This document shows positions 1 to 6,087 of a DNA stretch of 7,037 bases, in pieces. Both the position numbers and the translations under genes were made by a program. Origin of the DNA: Vicinamibacteria bacterium. Lineage in GTDB: Bacteria; Acidobacteriota; Vicinamibacteria; Vicinamibacterales; 2-12-FULL-66-21. The number at the start of each line of letters is the position of its first letter. Positions within the stretch are counted from its first letter, which is position 1. Location of the stretch: the NCBI GenBank assembly GCA_025937075.1, contig JAICSD010000236.1:1-7037 (forward strand), in the 5' to 3' direction. The notes beneath the pieces were generated by a model. That model made no database searches, had not been told where the DNA came from, and was given only the letters and a program-made list of their open reading frames with translations.

Positions 1-5
1 AGAAT

Positions 6-29
6 TTGGGAGTTGGGAATTGGGAGTTG
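6..29. repeat. Heptanucleotide tandem repeat, TTGGGAR x 3.4
   Basis: Three adjacent 7-bp units (TTGGGAG at 6-12, TTGGGAA at 13-19, TTGGGAG at 20-26) are followed by TTG at 27-29. The array sits immediately downstream of the TonB-family stop codon (31-33) and may continue off the left edge. It resembles in style the short tandemly repeated heptamers (STRR) known from cyanobacterial genomes. It cannot code in the TonB frame and has no obvious hairpin. A related heptamer pattern with another unit occurs at 1687-1782. Confidence 0.7.
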
Positions 30-30
30 T

Positions 31-960
31 TCAGCGAAGCGTAAAGGAGAGTTCGACGTCGACCCAGACGTCGACGGGATCACCTGCGCCGTTCTTGAGC
101 CGTGCGGGGCGGAAACGCCAGGATCGAACCGTGCGGATGGCCTCCTCGTCCAGGCCGAAATGCGGATCGAGCGATCGAGTGATGCGGACTTGTCCGACGC
201 TGCCGTCCGCCTTCACCACCGCTTCGAGGGCGACGACGCCCTGCACCTTCGCGCGCATCGCGTCGGCCGTGTAATTCGGCCTCGGGCTGTACGTCGGCTC
301 GGGGTTCGAGATCCCGGCGCCCAGGCGGTAGATCCCTCCACCCGTTCCACCGCCGCTCCCCGGCCCCAGACCTGAGCCCGATCCTTCTCCGATACCAGGG
401 CCGGCGCCGGTGCCTGCGCCACCCAGACTCCCCGAACCCTGCGATGGCGTCGCGACAGGCGACGGGTTTGCGATCACCCCCGGAAGCTGCTGAACGCCCG
501 ACGAAGCGATCTGCGCGGGAATGTTCAGCTCCTGCTTCGGCGGGGTGATGTCCTTCGGCTTCTCGAGCGGCTCGACCTTCGGCGGCTTCGTGACCGGGAC
601 GGTAATCTTTTCCTTGCCCGGCGCTTCGACCTTCCGTGGCGGCTCGATCTGCTTGTTCCCGCCGCCGCCACCACCACCACCGGGTCCGGGCTGGGGGATC
701 CAGATGATGTTGTACTTCGTCTGATCGATTCCCGGGGTGACCGCCCGCGCAGCGGGCAGCCGCGTGGCGATGAAGAGAATCAGCAGAAATCCGAGAACGT
801 GCGACACGGCGGACACGCTGAACGCATTGCCCCAGCGGCTCGTCAACTGGGCCGGCGCAGGCGTATCGCCGACGAGAAAGTGCGCGTTGGGACTGGCGCC
901 CTGGTTCAGTGCGGGCATGCCGAGTTTCAGTGGATCCGGGATTGATACCGTGACTGCCAT
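31..960 (-). CDS. TonB-family energy transducer protein
   Basis: This is a 309-residue inner-membrane protein of the TonB family, which passes proton-motive-force energy from ExbB/ExbD to outer-membrane receptors across the periplasm. A cytoplasmic N-terminus of about 45 residues precedes one hydrophobic segment (about 48-70, with SHVLGFLLILFIATRLP). The periplasmic linker is Pro/Lys/Glu-rich (about 104-145), with a run of eight glycines at 94-101 and a Gly/Ser-rich stretch at about 175-209. The C-terminal domain (about 222-309) has typical TonB features: YPPRA-like PRPNYTADAMRAKVQG, then VKADGSVGQVRI, then EEAIRTVRSWRFRPA. The ATG at 960 has no clear Shine-Dalgarno; Met15 is an alternative start. 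No exbB/exbD lies beside it, so its receptor partner is unknown. In Acidobacteria such orphan TonB-domain proteins are common and need not serve iron uptake. Confidence 0.9.
   Translation of the reverse strand: MAVTVSIPDPLKLGMPALNQGASPNAHFLVGDTPAPAQLTSRWGNAFSVSAVSHVLGFLLILFIATRLPAARAVTPGIDQTKYNIIWIPQPGPGGGGGGGGNKQIEPPRKVEAPGKEKITVPVTKPPKVEPLEKPKDITPPKQELNIPAQIASSGVQQLPGVIANPSPVATPSQGSGSLGGAGTGAGPGIGEGSGSGLGPGSGGGTGGGIYRLGAGISNPEPTYSPRPNYTADAMRAKVQGVVALEAVVKADGSVGQVRITRSLDPHFGLDEEAIRTVRSWRFRPARLKNGAGDPVDVWVDVELSFTLR
659..682. repeat. Trinucleotide tract encoding poly-glycine in the TonB-family gene
   Basis: Eight trinucleotides, (CCG)3(CCA)4CCG on the plus strand, overlap the coding of the run of glycines at residues 94-101, just after the membrane segment. 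The change of third base from G to A splits it into two near-perfect blocks. Copy changes would keep the frame and alter only the length of the linker. Confidence 0.75.
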
Positions 961-1144
961 TTTCGCCGACCGCAGTCAGGACAGCAAGTCTGCAATATCG
1001 GTGCTAAATGCAGGTGCGCACGGGTCGCAACGACCGCGGCCTTCGTCCTCTCGTTTGGACGCCGGTATGTCGTGTTTGGTCGCGGCGGGCCGGAGGCACG
1101 CCGCTGAGTCTGACTGCGCTCGAGCTTCCTGCTGCGTAAGCGGA
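961..1144. other. Intergenic region upstream of the TonB-family gene, 184 bp
   Basis: This gap separates two genes that both read on the minus strand. No ORF in it has a plausible start and a ribosome binding site. It must hold the TonB-family promoter if that gene is transcribed alone. The AT-richest stretch is at about 990-1012 (minus strand CATTTAGCACCGATATTGC), a possible promoter core, but I could not find a good pair of -35/-10 hexamers. The end next to the stress-protein gene holds a small hairpin (1134-1150, listed separately). Confidence 0.5.
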
Positions 1145-1150
1145 TTACGC
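1134..1150 (-). terminator. Small hairpin overlapping the stress-protein stop codon
   Basis: A perfect 6-bp inverted repeat, GCGTAA and TTACGC, flanks a 5-base loop, and the TAA stop codon (1147-1145) lies in one arm. It is placed to act as a terminator, but the stem is short and no U-tract follows, so intrinsic termination is uncertain. It may be chance. Confidence 0.25.
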
Positions 1151-1666
1151 CGGCCAGTTGACGACTTCCAGATCGCGGGCGCCCGCCTGGAGGAGCGCAG
1201 ATTCGATCGTGCTCCGGGGCACGTTGTCGAGGCGATCGTCGAGGTCGTGCACGCCCAGGAGGACCGCGCCGCGCTCGATCCCCTCCTGCAGCGCCTCGGC
1301 GCGCGAGGGTTCGACGCCGGCCGACGAGAGTACCGACGCCACGCCGCCGGCGACGTGGCCGGCGGCCTCTCCAAGGCCCGCGGAGAGCGGGCCGGCCGCA
1401 ACGATGGGCCCCACACCCGGCATGACGAACGCGAGCGTCGCGAGCAGCAATCCGCTCAGCTCGCCGAGGCGCGCCGCGGGACGCGACTCCTCCACTTCCG
1501 CGCCGGGCGTCGCGTTCATCTGCTGCGCGAGCGCTCCTGCCTCGTCGTGGTTGCGGGAGACGACGGAGATCCGATCGCGGGCGACGCCCGCGGCATGCAG
1601 CGCACGCGCGGCAGCCGCCGCCGCAGCCGGGTGATCGAACAGTCCGAGAATGAGGCGATGGGCCAA
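1145..1666 (-). CDS. General stress protein 17M/YflT-like glycine-rich protein
   Basis: The predicted 173-residue protein begins (M)AHRLILGLFDHP. Its first 50 or so residues resemble the stress-protein 17M (YflT-like) fold: a beta strand, an Ala-rich helix (AAAAAAARALHAAGV), then DRISVVSRN. A hydrophobic Gly/Ala-rich middle (about 75-125, including VMPGVGPIVAAGPLSAGLGE) could insert in or associate with a membrane. The end, with GIERGAVLLGV and LLQAGARDLEVV, repeats a strand-helix pattern common in this family. The biochemical role is unknown; Bacillus relatives are induced by general stress. The TTG start at 1666 was chosen over the ATG at 1756 because a strong GGAGG sits 5 bases before it, and the extra 30 residues would be translated from a repeat-like region. 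It is divergent from the FAD oxidoreductase gene. Confidence 0.75.
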   Translation of the reverse strand: MAHRLILGLFDHPAAAAAAARALHAAGVARDRISVVSRNHDEAGALAQQMNATPGAEVEESRPAARLGELSGLLLATLAFVMPGVGPIVAAGPLSAGLGEAAGHVAGGVASVLSSAGVEPSRAEALQEGIERGAVLLGVHDLDDRLDNVPRSTIESALLQAGARDLEVVNWPA

Positions 1667-1671
1667 TTCAA

Positions 1672-1678
1672 CCTCCAA
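1672..1678 (-). promoter_or_regulatory. Shine-Dalgarno that fixes a TTG start
   Basis: On the minus strand TTGGAGG reads 1678 to 1672, then five bases, then TTG (1666-1664). GGAGG complements the anti-Shine-Dalgarno of 16S rRNA, and the spacing is near optimal. It is the clearest ribosome binding site in the window and decides the start of the stress-protein gene. Confidence 0.75.
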
Positions 1679-1686
1679 CAACCAAC

Positions 1687-1782
1687 CTTCCGACTTCGCG
1701 CTTCCACCTTCGCCGCTTGCGCGGCCACGGCGGACACGTCGCGCTACGGCGGGCAAGCCGACGTCCGACCTCCGACCTCCGG
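1687..1782. repeat. Composite intergenic repeat: two heptamer arrays around an inverted-repeat core
   Basis: Four degenerate 7-bp units with the core CTTCS lie at 1687-1714 (CTTCCGA, CTTCGCG, CTTCCAC, CTTCGCC). A second array at 1764-1782 has TCCGACC twice and a partial TCCGG. Between them, GCTTGC (1715-1720) and GCAAGC (1753-1758) form a 6-bp inverted repeat enclosing 32 bases. The core also has two related pieces, CACGGCGGACACG and CTACGGCGGGCAAG. The element occupies most of the 128-bp gap between two divergent genes and resembles dispersed noncoding repeats. The function is unknown. Confidence 0.6.
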
Positions 1783-1788
1783 TATTGT
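1783..1788 (+). promoter_or_regulatory. Possible -10 element for a leaderless GTG-start mRNA
   Basis: TATTGT lies 6 bases before the GTG start at 1795, in the only AT-rich stretch between the heptamer array and the gene. No Shine-Dalgarno precedes the GTG, so a leaderless transcript starting at or near the G of GTG would explain both facts. No clear -35 hexamer is visible, and the match to TATAAT is only partial. Confidence 0.35.
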
Positions 1789-1794
1789 ATTCCG

Positions 1795-2934
1795 GTGATC
1801 TTCGATGCGGCCGTCATCGGCGCGGGGCCGGCCGGGTGTACCGCGGCGCACGGGCTGGCGCGCCGCGGCGCGCGCGTGGCGCTCATCGACGGCAGCCATC
1901 CGCGCGAGAAGCCCTGCGGAGGCGGCGTGACGAGCCGGGCGCTCGAACTGCTGGCCAACGGAGGGCTGCACATCGAGACGGACGGCCAGTCCATCGATTG
2001 CGCCATCTTCGAGTCCGGCCGGCGCAGCGCAACAGTCCCGCTCGATGGCGAACCTGTGATGCGCGTGTTCACGCGCCGTGCGTTCGATCGTACGCTGCTC
2101 GATCTCGCCACGATGGCGGGCAGCACGCACGTGCCGCTGCGCGTCATGACGATCGAGCGCGACGGCGGAGGATGGATCGTTGGCACTCGGGACGCAGCGA
2201 TTCGCGCGCGATGGCTGATTGGCGCCGACGGGCCGGCTGGCATCGTCCGCAAACGCGTGTTTCGTCCATTCACGCGGACGCAGCTCTCGATTGCGGCTGG
2301 GACGTTCGCAGATACGCCCAGCGTCTCGGAAATCGTGATCCGGTTCACTCACGAGCCGGCGGGTTATCTCTGGTCGTTTCCGCGCCGCGATCATCTCGCC
2401 GTTGGCGTCTGCGCACAGGCGGACGCCGGATCGAGCGCACATCTGCACGGGACAGCCGACCGGTGGCTCGACACGTACGCGCCCGCGGTGGGCCGCCGGC
2501 GGCGGCGCTATGCGTGGCCGATTCCGTCGTTCGATGAGGGGGATCTCGATCGAGAACAGCCCGCCGGCGATGGGTGGCTCCTCGCCGGGGACGCGGCCGG
2601 GCTCGTCGATCCGATCACTCGCGAAGGGATCTTCTTCGCGGTGTACTCCGGTGCGCTCGCGGCCGCGAGCTTGTGCGGATGCGAACCCGCGCGCGAGTAC
2701 GCTGCCGCGGTGCGGGACGATATTCATGCGGAACTGAAGCACGCCGCGCGGTTGCGCCGCGCCTTCTTTCAGCCGCGGTTCACCGGACTGCTGATCGACG
2801 CCTTGAACGCGAGCGCAGGCATCCGCCGCGTGATGATCGATCTCATCGCCGGCCGGCAACCGTATGCGACGCTGAAGCGCGCGCTGCTGGAAACGCTGGA
2901 AGTCAAATTCATGTGGAGGTTGTTTGCGGGCTGA
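1795..2934 (+). CDS. Geranylgeranyl-reductase-family FAD-dependent oxidoreductase
   Basis: The predicted product is a 379-residue flavoprotein. Residues 3-32 form a Rossmann FAD-binding unit with GAGPAG (9-14) and an acidic residue, D32, at the end of the second strand. KPCGGGV (39-45) is the hallmark following loop of the geranylgeranyl reductase group. GADG is at 143-146, GYLWSFP at 190-196 matches the substrate-side motif of this family, and GDAAGLVDPITREGI (from 265) is the second FAD motif. The helical C-terminus has a QPYATLKRALL-like segment seen in the family. Members reduce double bonds of isoprenoid chains (chlorophyll, archaeal lipids, quinones); the substrate here cannot be read from sequence. 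GTG at 1795 was chosen because homology begins there, whereas the ATG at 1717 lies in repeat DNA. It is convergent with the VWA gene. Confidence 0.88.
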   Translation: MIFDAAVIGAGPAGCTAAHGLARRGARVALIDGSHPREKPCGGGVTSRALELLANGGLHIETDGQSIDCAIFESGRRSATVPLDGEPVMRVFTRRAFDRTLLDLATMAGSTHVPLRVMTIERDGGGWIVGTRDAAIRARWLIGADGPAGIVRKRVFRPFTRTQLSIAAGTFADTPSVSEIVIRFTHEPAGYLWSFPRRDHLAVGVCAQADAGSSAHLHGTADRWLDTYAPAVGRRRRRYAWPIPSFDEGDLDREQPAGDGWLLAGDAAGLVDPITREGIFFAVYSGALAAASLCGCEPAREYAAAVRDDIHAELKHAARLRRAFFQPRFTGLLIDALNASAGIRRVMIDLIAGRQPYATLKRALLETLEVKFMWRLFAG

Positions 2935-2937
2935 GGC

Positions 2938-3000
2938 GGCCGCGAACGTGGCGCGGTCCTTTCAGGGCCGCGAACATGGCGCGCGCCTTTCAGGCCCGCG
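2938..3000. repeat. Tandem 28-bp hairpin repeat between convergent genes
   Basis: Two copies of a 28-bp unit starting GGCCGCGAAC begin at 2938 and 2966 and differ at three positions within the unit. Each folds: 2952-2959 pairs with 2965-2972 (8 pairs including one G-T) around TTTCA, and 2980-2987 pairs with 2993-3000 (7 of 8) around the same loop. The block fills the 67-bp gap between the oxidoreductase stop and the VWA stop. It could end transcription from both sides, although no U-tract follows either stem. The tandem, conserved-loop form suggests a REP-like dispersed element. Confidence 0.7.
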
Positions 3001-3001
3001 T

Positions 3002-3841
3002 TCACCGCGCCAGATATCCGTCGCGGGCGCGCACCACCGCATCCGTGCGGTTGACGCGCACCGTGATCGTCCGCCACTGCTCCTCACCGGGCGTGATAGG
3101 CGTTGACGGCGTGTAGCCGAGCAGGTATTGGTGCCGTAGCTCGTTCGCGATCGTCCGAACCGTTTCCATCGACTGCTTCGCATCGGCAGGCTTGAACGAG
3201 CGCCCACCGGTCAACGACGCGAGCTCCGCGAACAGCGCCGGACGCGTGCGGCCCAGCGCAATCGGATACACCATCACGTCCGATCGTCTCGCGCGGTCCA
3301 GCGCCTGCGCTGCCGTGGCCGTGCTGTAGCGATCGGTGCCGTCGGACAGCAGCACGAGCGCGCGCCGCCCTTTCGCCGTCTGGATCGCGTCGATGCACTG
3401 GATAATCGCGTCGTAGAGTCCCGTCGTCCCCCAATTGTCGAGCCCTGAAACCGCCTGCACCTGAGCGGCGCGATCGGTCGAGAGCGGACCGAGCGTCTCG
3501 ACTTCGGAACCGATCGCGACCACCATCGATTGGTCCTCGGAGCGCAGCGCGTTGAGGAGCTCCCGTGCGGCATCCCGCGCCATGGGCAGTTCGCGGCCGG
3601 CCATGCTGAAGCTGCGATCGATGGCGACGGCGAGCGACAGCGGAAAGTTCCCTTCCGTGAACGTCCCGATCGCCTGCGGACGCCCGTCCTCGAGGACAGT
3701 AAAGTCGCCGCGTGTGAGGCCGGTGATGGGCTGGCCGTCGTGGTCGGCGGCCGCCGCATAGACCTCGACCGCATTCACACCTGATGTGAACTGACCGCTG
3801 GCGACGCCGCCCGCCCCAAGCAGGCCCACGAGCGCCGCCAC
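3002..3841 (-). CDS. Secreted or anchored VWFA-related protein, acidobacterial type
   Basis: The call covers 279 residues from a GTG start. A hydrophobic stretch (about 2-15) looks like a signal sequence. It is followed by a beta-rich segment with the DFTVLEDG motif (46-53) typical of acidobacterial VWFA-related proteins, then the VWA domain (about 68-250). The metal-binding MIDAS residues are intact: D75-x-S77-x-S79, T139 or T140 in GTTGLYDAI, and D167 in LSDGTD. VWA domains bind protein ligands through a divalent metal; the partner is unknown. The start is uncertain. The open frame runs upstream to 4090, antisense across tatA, but that stretch has no homology-like character. GTG at 3841 leaves a signal peptide without positive residues, while RR lies just upstream in SRRGAWA, where no ATG, GTG or TTG codon is available. 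Confidence 0.85.
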   Translation of the reverse strand: MAALVGLLGAGGVASGQFTSGVNAVEVYAAAADHDGQPITGLTRGDFTVLEDGRPQAIGTFTEGNFPLSLAVAIDRSFSMAGRELPMARDAARELLNALRSEDQSMVVAIGSEVETLGPLSTDRAAQVQAVSGLDNWGTTGLYDAIIQCIDAIQTAKGRRALVLLSDGTDRYSTATAAQALDRARRSDVMVYPIALGRTRPALFAELASLTGGRSFKPADAKQSMETVRTIANELRHQYLLGYTPSTPITPGEEQWRTITVRVNRTDAVVRARDGYLAR

Positions 3842-3908
3842 CGCCCACGCCCCCCGGCGAGAGGTGATAGAATCGGCCGATCTCTGGCGATAACCGAAAG
3901 GGTTCGTT
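3842..3908. promoter_or_regulatory. Shared divergent promoter region of VWA gene and tatA
   Basis: This 67-bp gap must serve both directions. On the plus strand TAGAAT (3868-3873) matches five of six bases of the -10 consensus and lies 35 bases before the tatA ATG; no good -35 is visible. AAAGGG (3897-3902) sits six bases before the ATG and is a plausible ribosome binding site. On the minus strand TTCTAT, the other strand of nearly the same bases, could serve the VWA gene, so the two promoters may overlap and compete. Confidence 0.4.
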
Positions 3909-4067
3909 ATGCTTGGCAGCGTGGGGGTTCCCGAACTCGTCATCATTCTGTTCATCATCATTCTGATCTTCGGGGCGAACCGCCTGCCGGAGATCGGCCG
4001 CGGGATCGGCAAGGGCATCCGCAATTTCAAGGAAGCCACCCGCGACGGACAGAACGATCGCACCTGA
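3909..4067 (+). CDS. tatA: Sec-independent protein translocase subunit TatA
   Basis: The 52-residue protein is the pore-forming TatA/E component of the twin-arginine system, which moves folded proteins across the inner membrane. It has a short periplasmic N-terminus ([10 protein letters not shown]), one membrane helix (about 10-21, [11 protein letters not shown]), the conserved FG hinge (F21-G22), and an amphipathic helix beginning [20 protein letters not shown]. The charged tail is only about ten residues, shorter than usual (TatA is generally 60-90). A TatA rather than TatB identity is favoured by length and by the hinge region. No tatB or tatC is adjacent. The ATG is preceded by AAAGGG with 6-base spacing. 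The gene is convergent with selB and divergent from the VWA gene. Confidence 0.9.
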   Translation: MLGSVGVPELVIILFIIILIFGANRLPEIGRGIGKGIRNFKEATRDGQNDRT

Positions 4068-4075
4068 ATGTTTGA

Positions 4076-4096
4076 CGGCCGGGCCCCCACCGGCCG
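4076..4096. terminator. GC-rich hairpin between tatA and selB
   Basis: A perfect 7-bp stem, CGGCCGG (4076-4082) with CCGGCCG (4090-4096), encloses a 7-base loop in the 30-bp gap between the convergent tatA and selB stop codons. The position suits a terminator that works in both directions. Neither side has a run of T after the stem; the minus direction continues TCAAACATT. Termination strength is therefore uncertain. Confidence 0.5.
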
Positions 4097-4097
4097 C

Positions 4098-6008
4098 TCA
4101 GATCACGATCCGCGAATCGCCGACCCGCCGCGTGATTCGCTCACGATCCAGCCATTCCAGTAGCGGGATCGCATACTTCCGCGTCACACCGAATCGATCC
4201 TTGAAGCCAGCCACATCGAGTGTCGGCGGCGCGTCCGCGGCTTTGAGCGCGCTCATGTCGTGCTTGAGGCGCTCGAGCGTCTCCGTGTGAAAGAGGAGCG
4301 CGTCGACTTTCGTGAGCGTCTTCTGCCGCAGCAGCAAACGGACGACGCGGTCCGCCAGTTCAGAGGACACACGGGCCGCTGACGCCGCCTCCTGAATCCC
4401 GGGAGGCGCGAGGCCGGCGTCCCGAAACACCCGCTCGAGCGCCGTCCGGGCAACCGTTTCCTCCGCCGTCAGCGTCACGCCGCGCCCGGGAAGCGAGATC
4501 CGGTCGCGAACGACGAGCGTGCCGGCGTCGGCGAGGTCGGCAAGCACCTGGGGAAACAGGACGGGTGCCGCGGCGCCGAACACGCGTTCACGCGCCTCTT
4601 CGCGAGGCAGCCCTTCGGAATGCGGCGCTGCGCCATGGTGCTGTTCGACGGCGCGCACGAGACGCGCGGCCAGCGCTTTCACCAGCGCCGCGCTGAAGAG
4701 CATGTCCGCAACCAGTACCGCGAGGCGCTCCTGCGCAAGATTCGACGCGAGCGACGCGGCCGCGTCCACGGAGAGGCCCGCGCGCCGGGCAAGCGCCGGG
4801 ATGGGCAGGCCCGTAGCGCCCCGCTCGTCGATGAACGCGAGCGCCGCCTCGCGGGCGGAGCTGTTCAACCGCCCAAAGCGCGTCGACGCCGCTGCCGTCC
4901 TGATTGGCGTTCTCGCAGGCAGCGGGTCGAGGACGCGGCCGCCGCCAATCGTGTGCGGCGGTGAATACGCGCGGAGGATGAACTGATCGCCGCGCGTCAG
5001 GACGGCCGGTGCTTCGAGGCGGATGCGGGCGAATGCGCGATCGCCTGGCGGCAGTTCGCTAATCCCGCGGCCCGTGCTGTCGGCGAGCGAGGCCAGCGCC
5101 ACGCGGCCGAGCACTTCGACCGTGCCGTGATGAAACCGCACGCGGGCGCCGTGGCGCAACGGTTTCCCGTCCGGCAGCAGGTCGAGGACCACGTCGAACC
5201 GCCGCGTTCCATCGAGAGCGCCCGGCGCGGTCAGGGTCGCGCCGCGCTGCACGTCCGCCACGTCCACGCCGGCCAGGTTTACCGCCACGCGCCGTCCCGC
5301 GCAGGCGACGGATTGTGCGTGGCCGTGGACCTGAATTCCGCGAATCTTCACCGGCCGTTCGGCCGGCATGAGCACCAGCTCTTGATCCGCCGCGATGGAG
5401 CCGGCAGTCAACGTGCCCGTCACCACCGTTCCGAACCCGCGCATTGAGAAGACGCGATCGATTGGAAGGCGAGGCGCGCCGTCGGCCGGCCGCTCCCGCA
5501 CCGCGGCTGCAAGGCCCGCGATCGCCTGCTCGAGCACGGGCAGGCCATCGCCCGTCTTCGACGAGATCGGGATGATAGGCGCGCGCTCCATCGGCGAGCC
5601 CGCGAGCAACTCCCGCACCTCGAGGCGCGCGATCTCGAGCATGTCCGCATCGGCGAGGTCGATCTTCGTCAGCGCGACGATCCCGCACGGAACCTGCAGC
5701 AGGCGGCAGATCGCGAAGTGTTCGCGCGTCTGCGGCATGACGGACTCGTCGGCGGCGACGACCAGCAGCACGGCATCGATCCCGCCGACACCGGCGAGCA
5801 TGTTCTTGACGAACCGCTCGTGGCCGGGCACGTCGACGAAGGCGACATCGCACCCGCCGATCTCCGCATACGCGAAGCCGAGATCGATTGTGATCCCCCG
5901 CGCCTTCTCTTCTTTCAACCGGTCCGGATCGATCCCGGTGAGCGCGCGCACGAGCGCACTCTTGCCGTGATCGATGTGTCCCGCCGTTCCGATCACCAGC
6001 GATCTCAT
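4098..6008 (-). CDS. selB: Selenocysteine-specific elongation factor SelB
   Basis: The 636-residue GTPase delivers Sec-tRNA to UGA codons marked by a SECIS hairpin. The G domain is complete: G1 GHIDHGKS (10-17), G2 [10 protein letters not shown] (37-46), G3 DVPGHE (59-64), G4 TKID (114-117), G5 SSKTG (149-153). EF-Tu-like domain II follows from about 178 ([14 protein letters not shown]), then domain III with [12 protein letters not shown] and GGGRVLDP. The C-terminal third holds winged-helix repeats. The last (about 590-636, [19 protein letters not shown]) matches the SECIS-binding repeat of bacterial SelB. Length is normal. Met at 6008 is preferred because the domain starts there and GGGAT lies eight or so bases upstream; Met at 6017 would add three residues. 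It is probably co-transcribed with rnr. selA, selC and selD are not in the window. Confidence 0.96.
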   Translation of the reverse strand: MRSLVIGTAGHIDHGKSALVRALTGIDPDRLKEEKARGITIDLGFAYAEIGGCDVAFVDVPGHERFVKNMLAGVGGIDAVLLVVAADESVMPQTREHFAICRLLQVPCGIVALTKIDLADADMLEIARLEVRELLAGSPMERAPIIPISSKTGDGLPVLEQAIAGLAAAVRERPADGAPRLPIDRVFSMRGFGTVVTGTLTAGSIAADQELVLMPAERPVKIRGIQVHGHAQSVACAGRRVAVNLAGVDVADVQRGATLTAPGALDGTRRFDVVLDLLPDGKPLRHGARVRFHHGTVEVLGRVALASLADSTGRGISELPPGDRAFARIRLEAPAVLTRGDQFILRAYSPPHTIGGGRVLDPLPARTPIRTAAASTRFGRLNSSAREAALAFIDERGATGLPIPALARRAGLSVDAAASLASNLAQERLAVLVADMLFSAALVKALAARLVRAVEQHHGAAPHSEGLPREEARERVFGAAAPVLFPQVLADLADAGTLVVRDRISLPGRGVTLTAEETVARTALERVFRDAGLAPPGIQEAASAARVSSELADRVVRLLLRQKTLTKVDALLFHTETLERLKHDMSALKAADAPPTLDVAGFKDRFGVTRKYAIPLLEWLDRERITRRVGDSRIVI

Positions 6009-6020
6009 CGTTTTCATCCC

Positions 6021-6073
6021 AGGGGCTTCGCCCCTCGGACTCCCCAACACGCTCGCTCGCGCCGCTCGCTCGC
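6021..6073. repeat. Intergenic repeats in the rnr-selB gap: GGGGC-TTC-GCCCC hairpin and 11-bp direct repeat
   Basis: AGGGGC (6021-6026) and GCCCCT (6030-6035) form a 6-bp stem with a three-base loop, on either strand. The sequence CGCTCGCTCGC occurs at 6050-6060 and again, identical, at 6063-6073. Together they occupy most of the 79-bp gap between the rnr stop and the selB start. The hairpin lies only 12 bases before selB, so in the mRNA it could affect initiation or partly terminate read-through. This reads as a dispersed repeat unit, not a unique regulator, but only one copy is in the window. Confidence 0.6.
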
Positions 6074-6087
6074 TGGCCGTGCGGAGG

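Noticed and set aside
961..1144. Small RNA gene or short peptide gene in the gap upstream of the TonB-family gene
   Set aside because: There is no terminator with a U-tract, no convincing promoter pair, and no ORF with a start and ribosome binding site.
1687..1782. Insertion sequence or att site remnant
   Set aside because: The inverted arms are only 6 bp, and no transposase fragment, integrase or target duplication is visible nearby.
737..1798. 353-residue plus-strand frame across the TonB-family N-terminus and the stress-protein gene
   Set aside because: It is antisense to two supported genes, crosses repeat DNA, and its product is Arg-rich and motif-free.
1744..2859. 371-residue open frame antisense to the FAD oxidoreductase
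   Set aside because: It is low in hydrophobic structure, rich in Arg/Pro/Ala/Gly, has no recognisable motif, and is a codon-phase shadow of a well-supported gene in GC-rich DNA.
2938..3000. CRISPR array
   Set aside because: There are only two units directly abutting with no unique spacers, and each is a hairpin; this is not repeat-spacer structure.
3084..3848. 254-residue minus-strand frame overlapping the VWA gene
   Set aside because: It is out of frame with the VWA MIDAS motifs; its Arg/Gly-rich composition marks it as a shadow.
5059..5853. 264-residue minus-strand frame inside selB
   Set aside because: It is an alternate-frame shadow of SelB. The SelB frame carries all GTPase motifs across this stretch.
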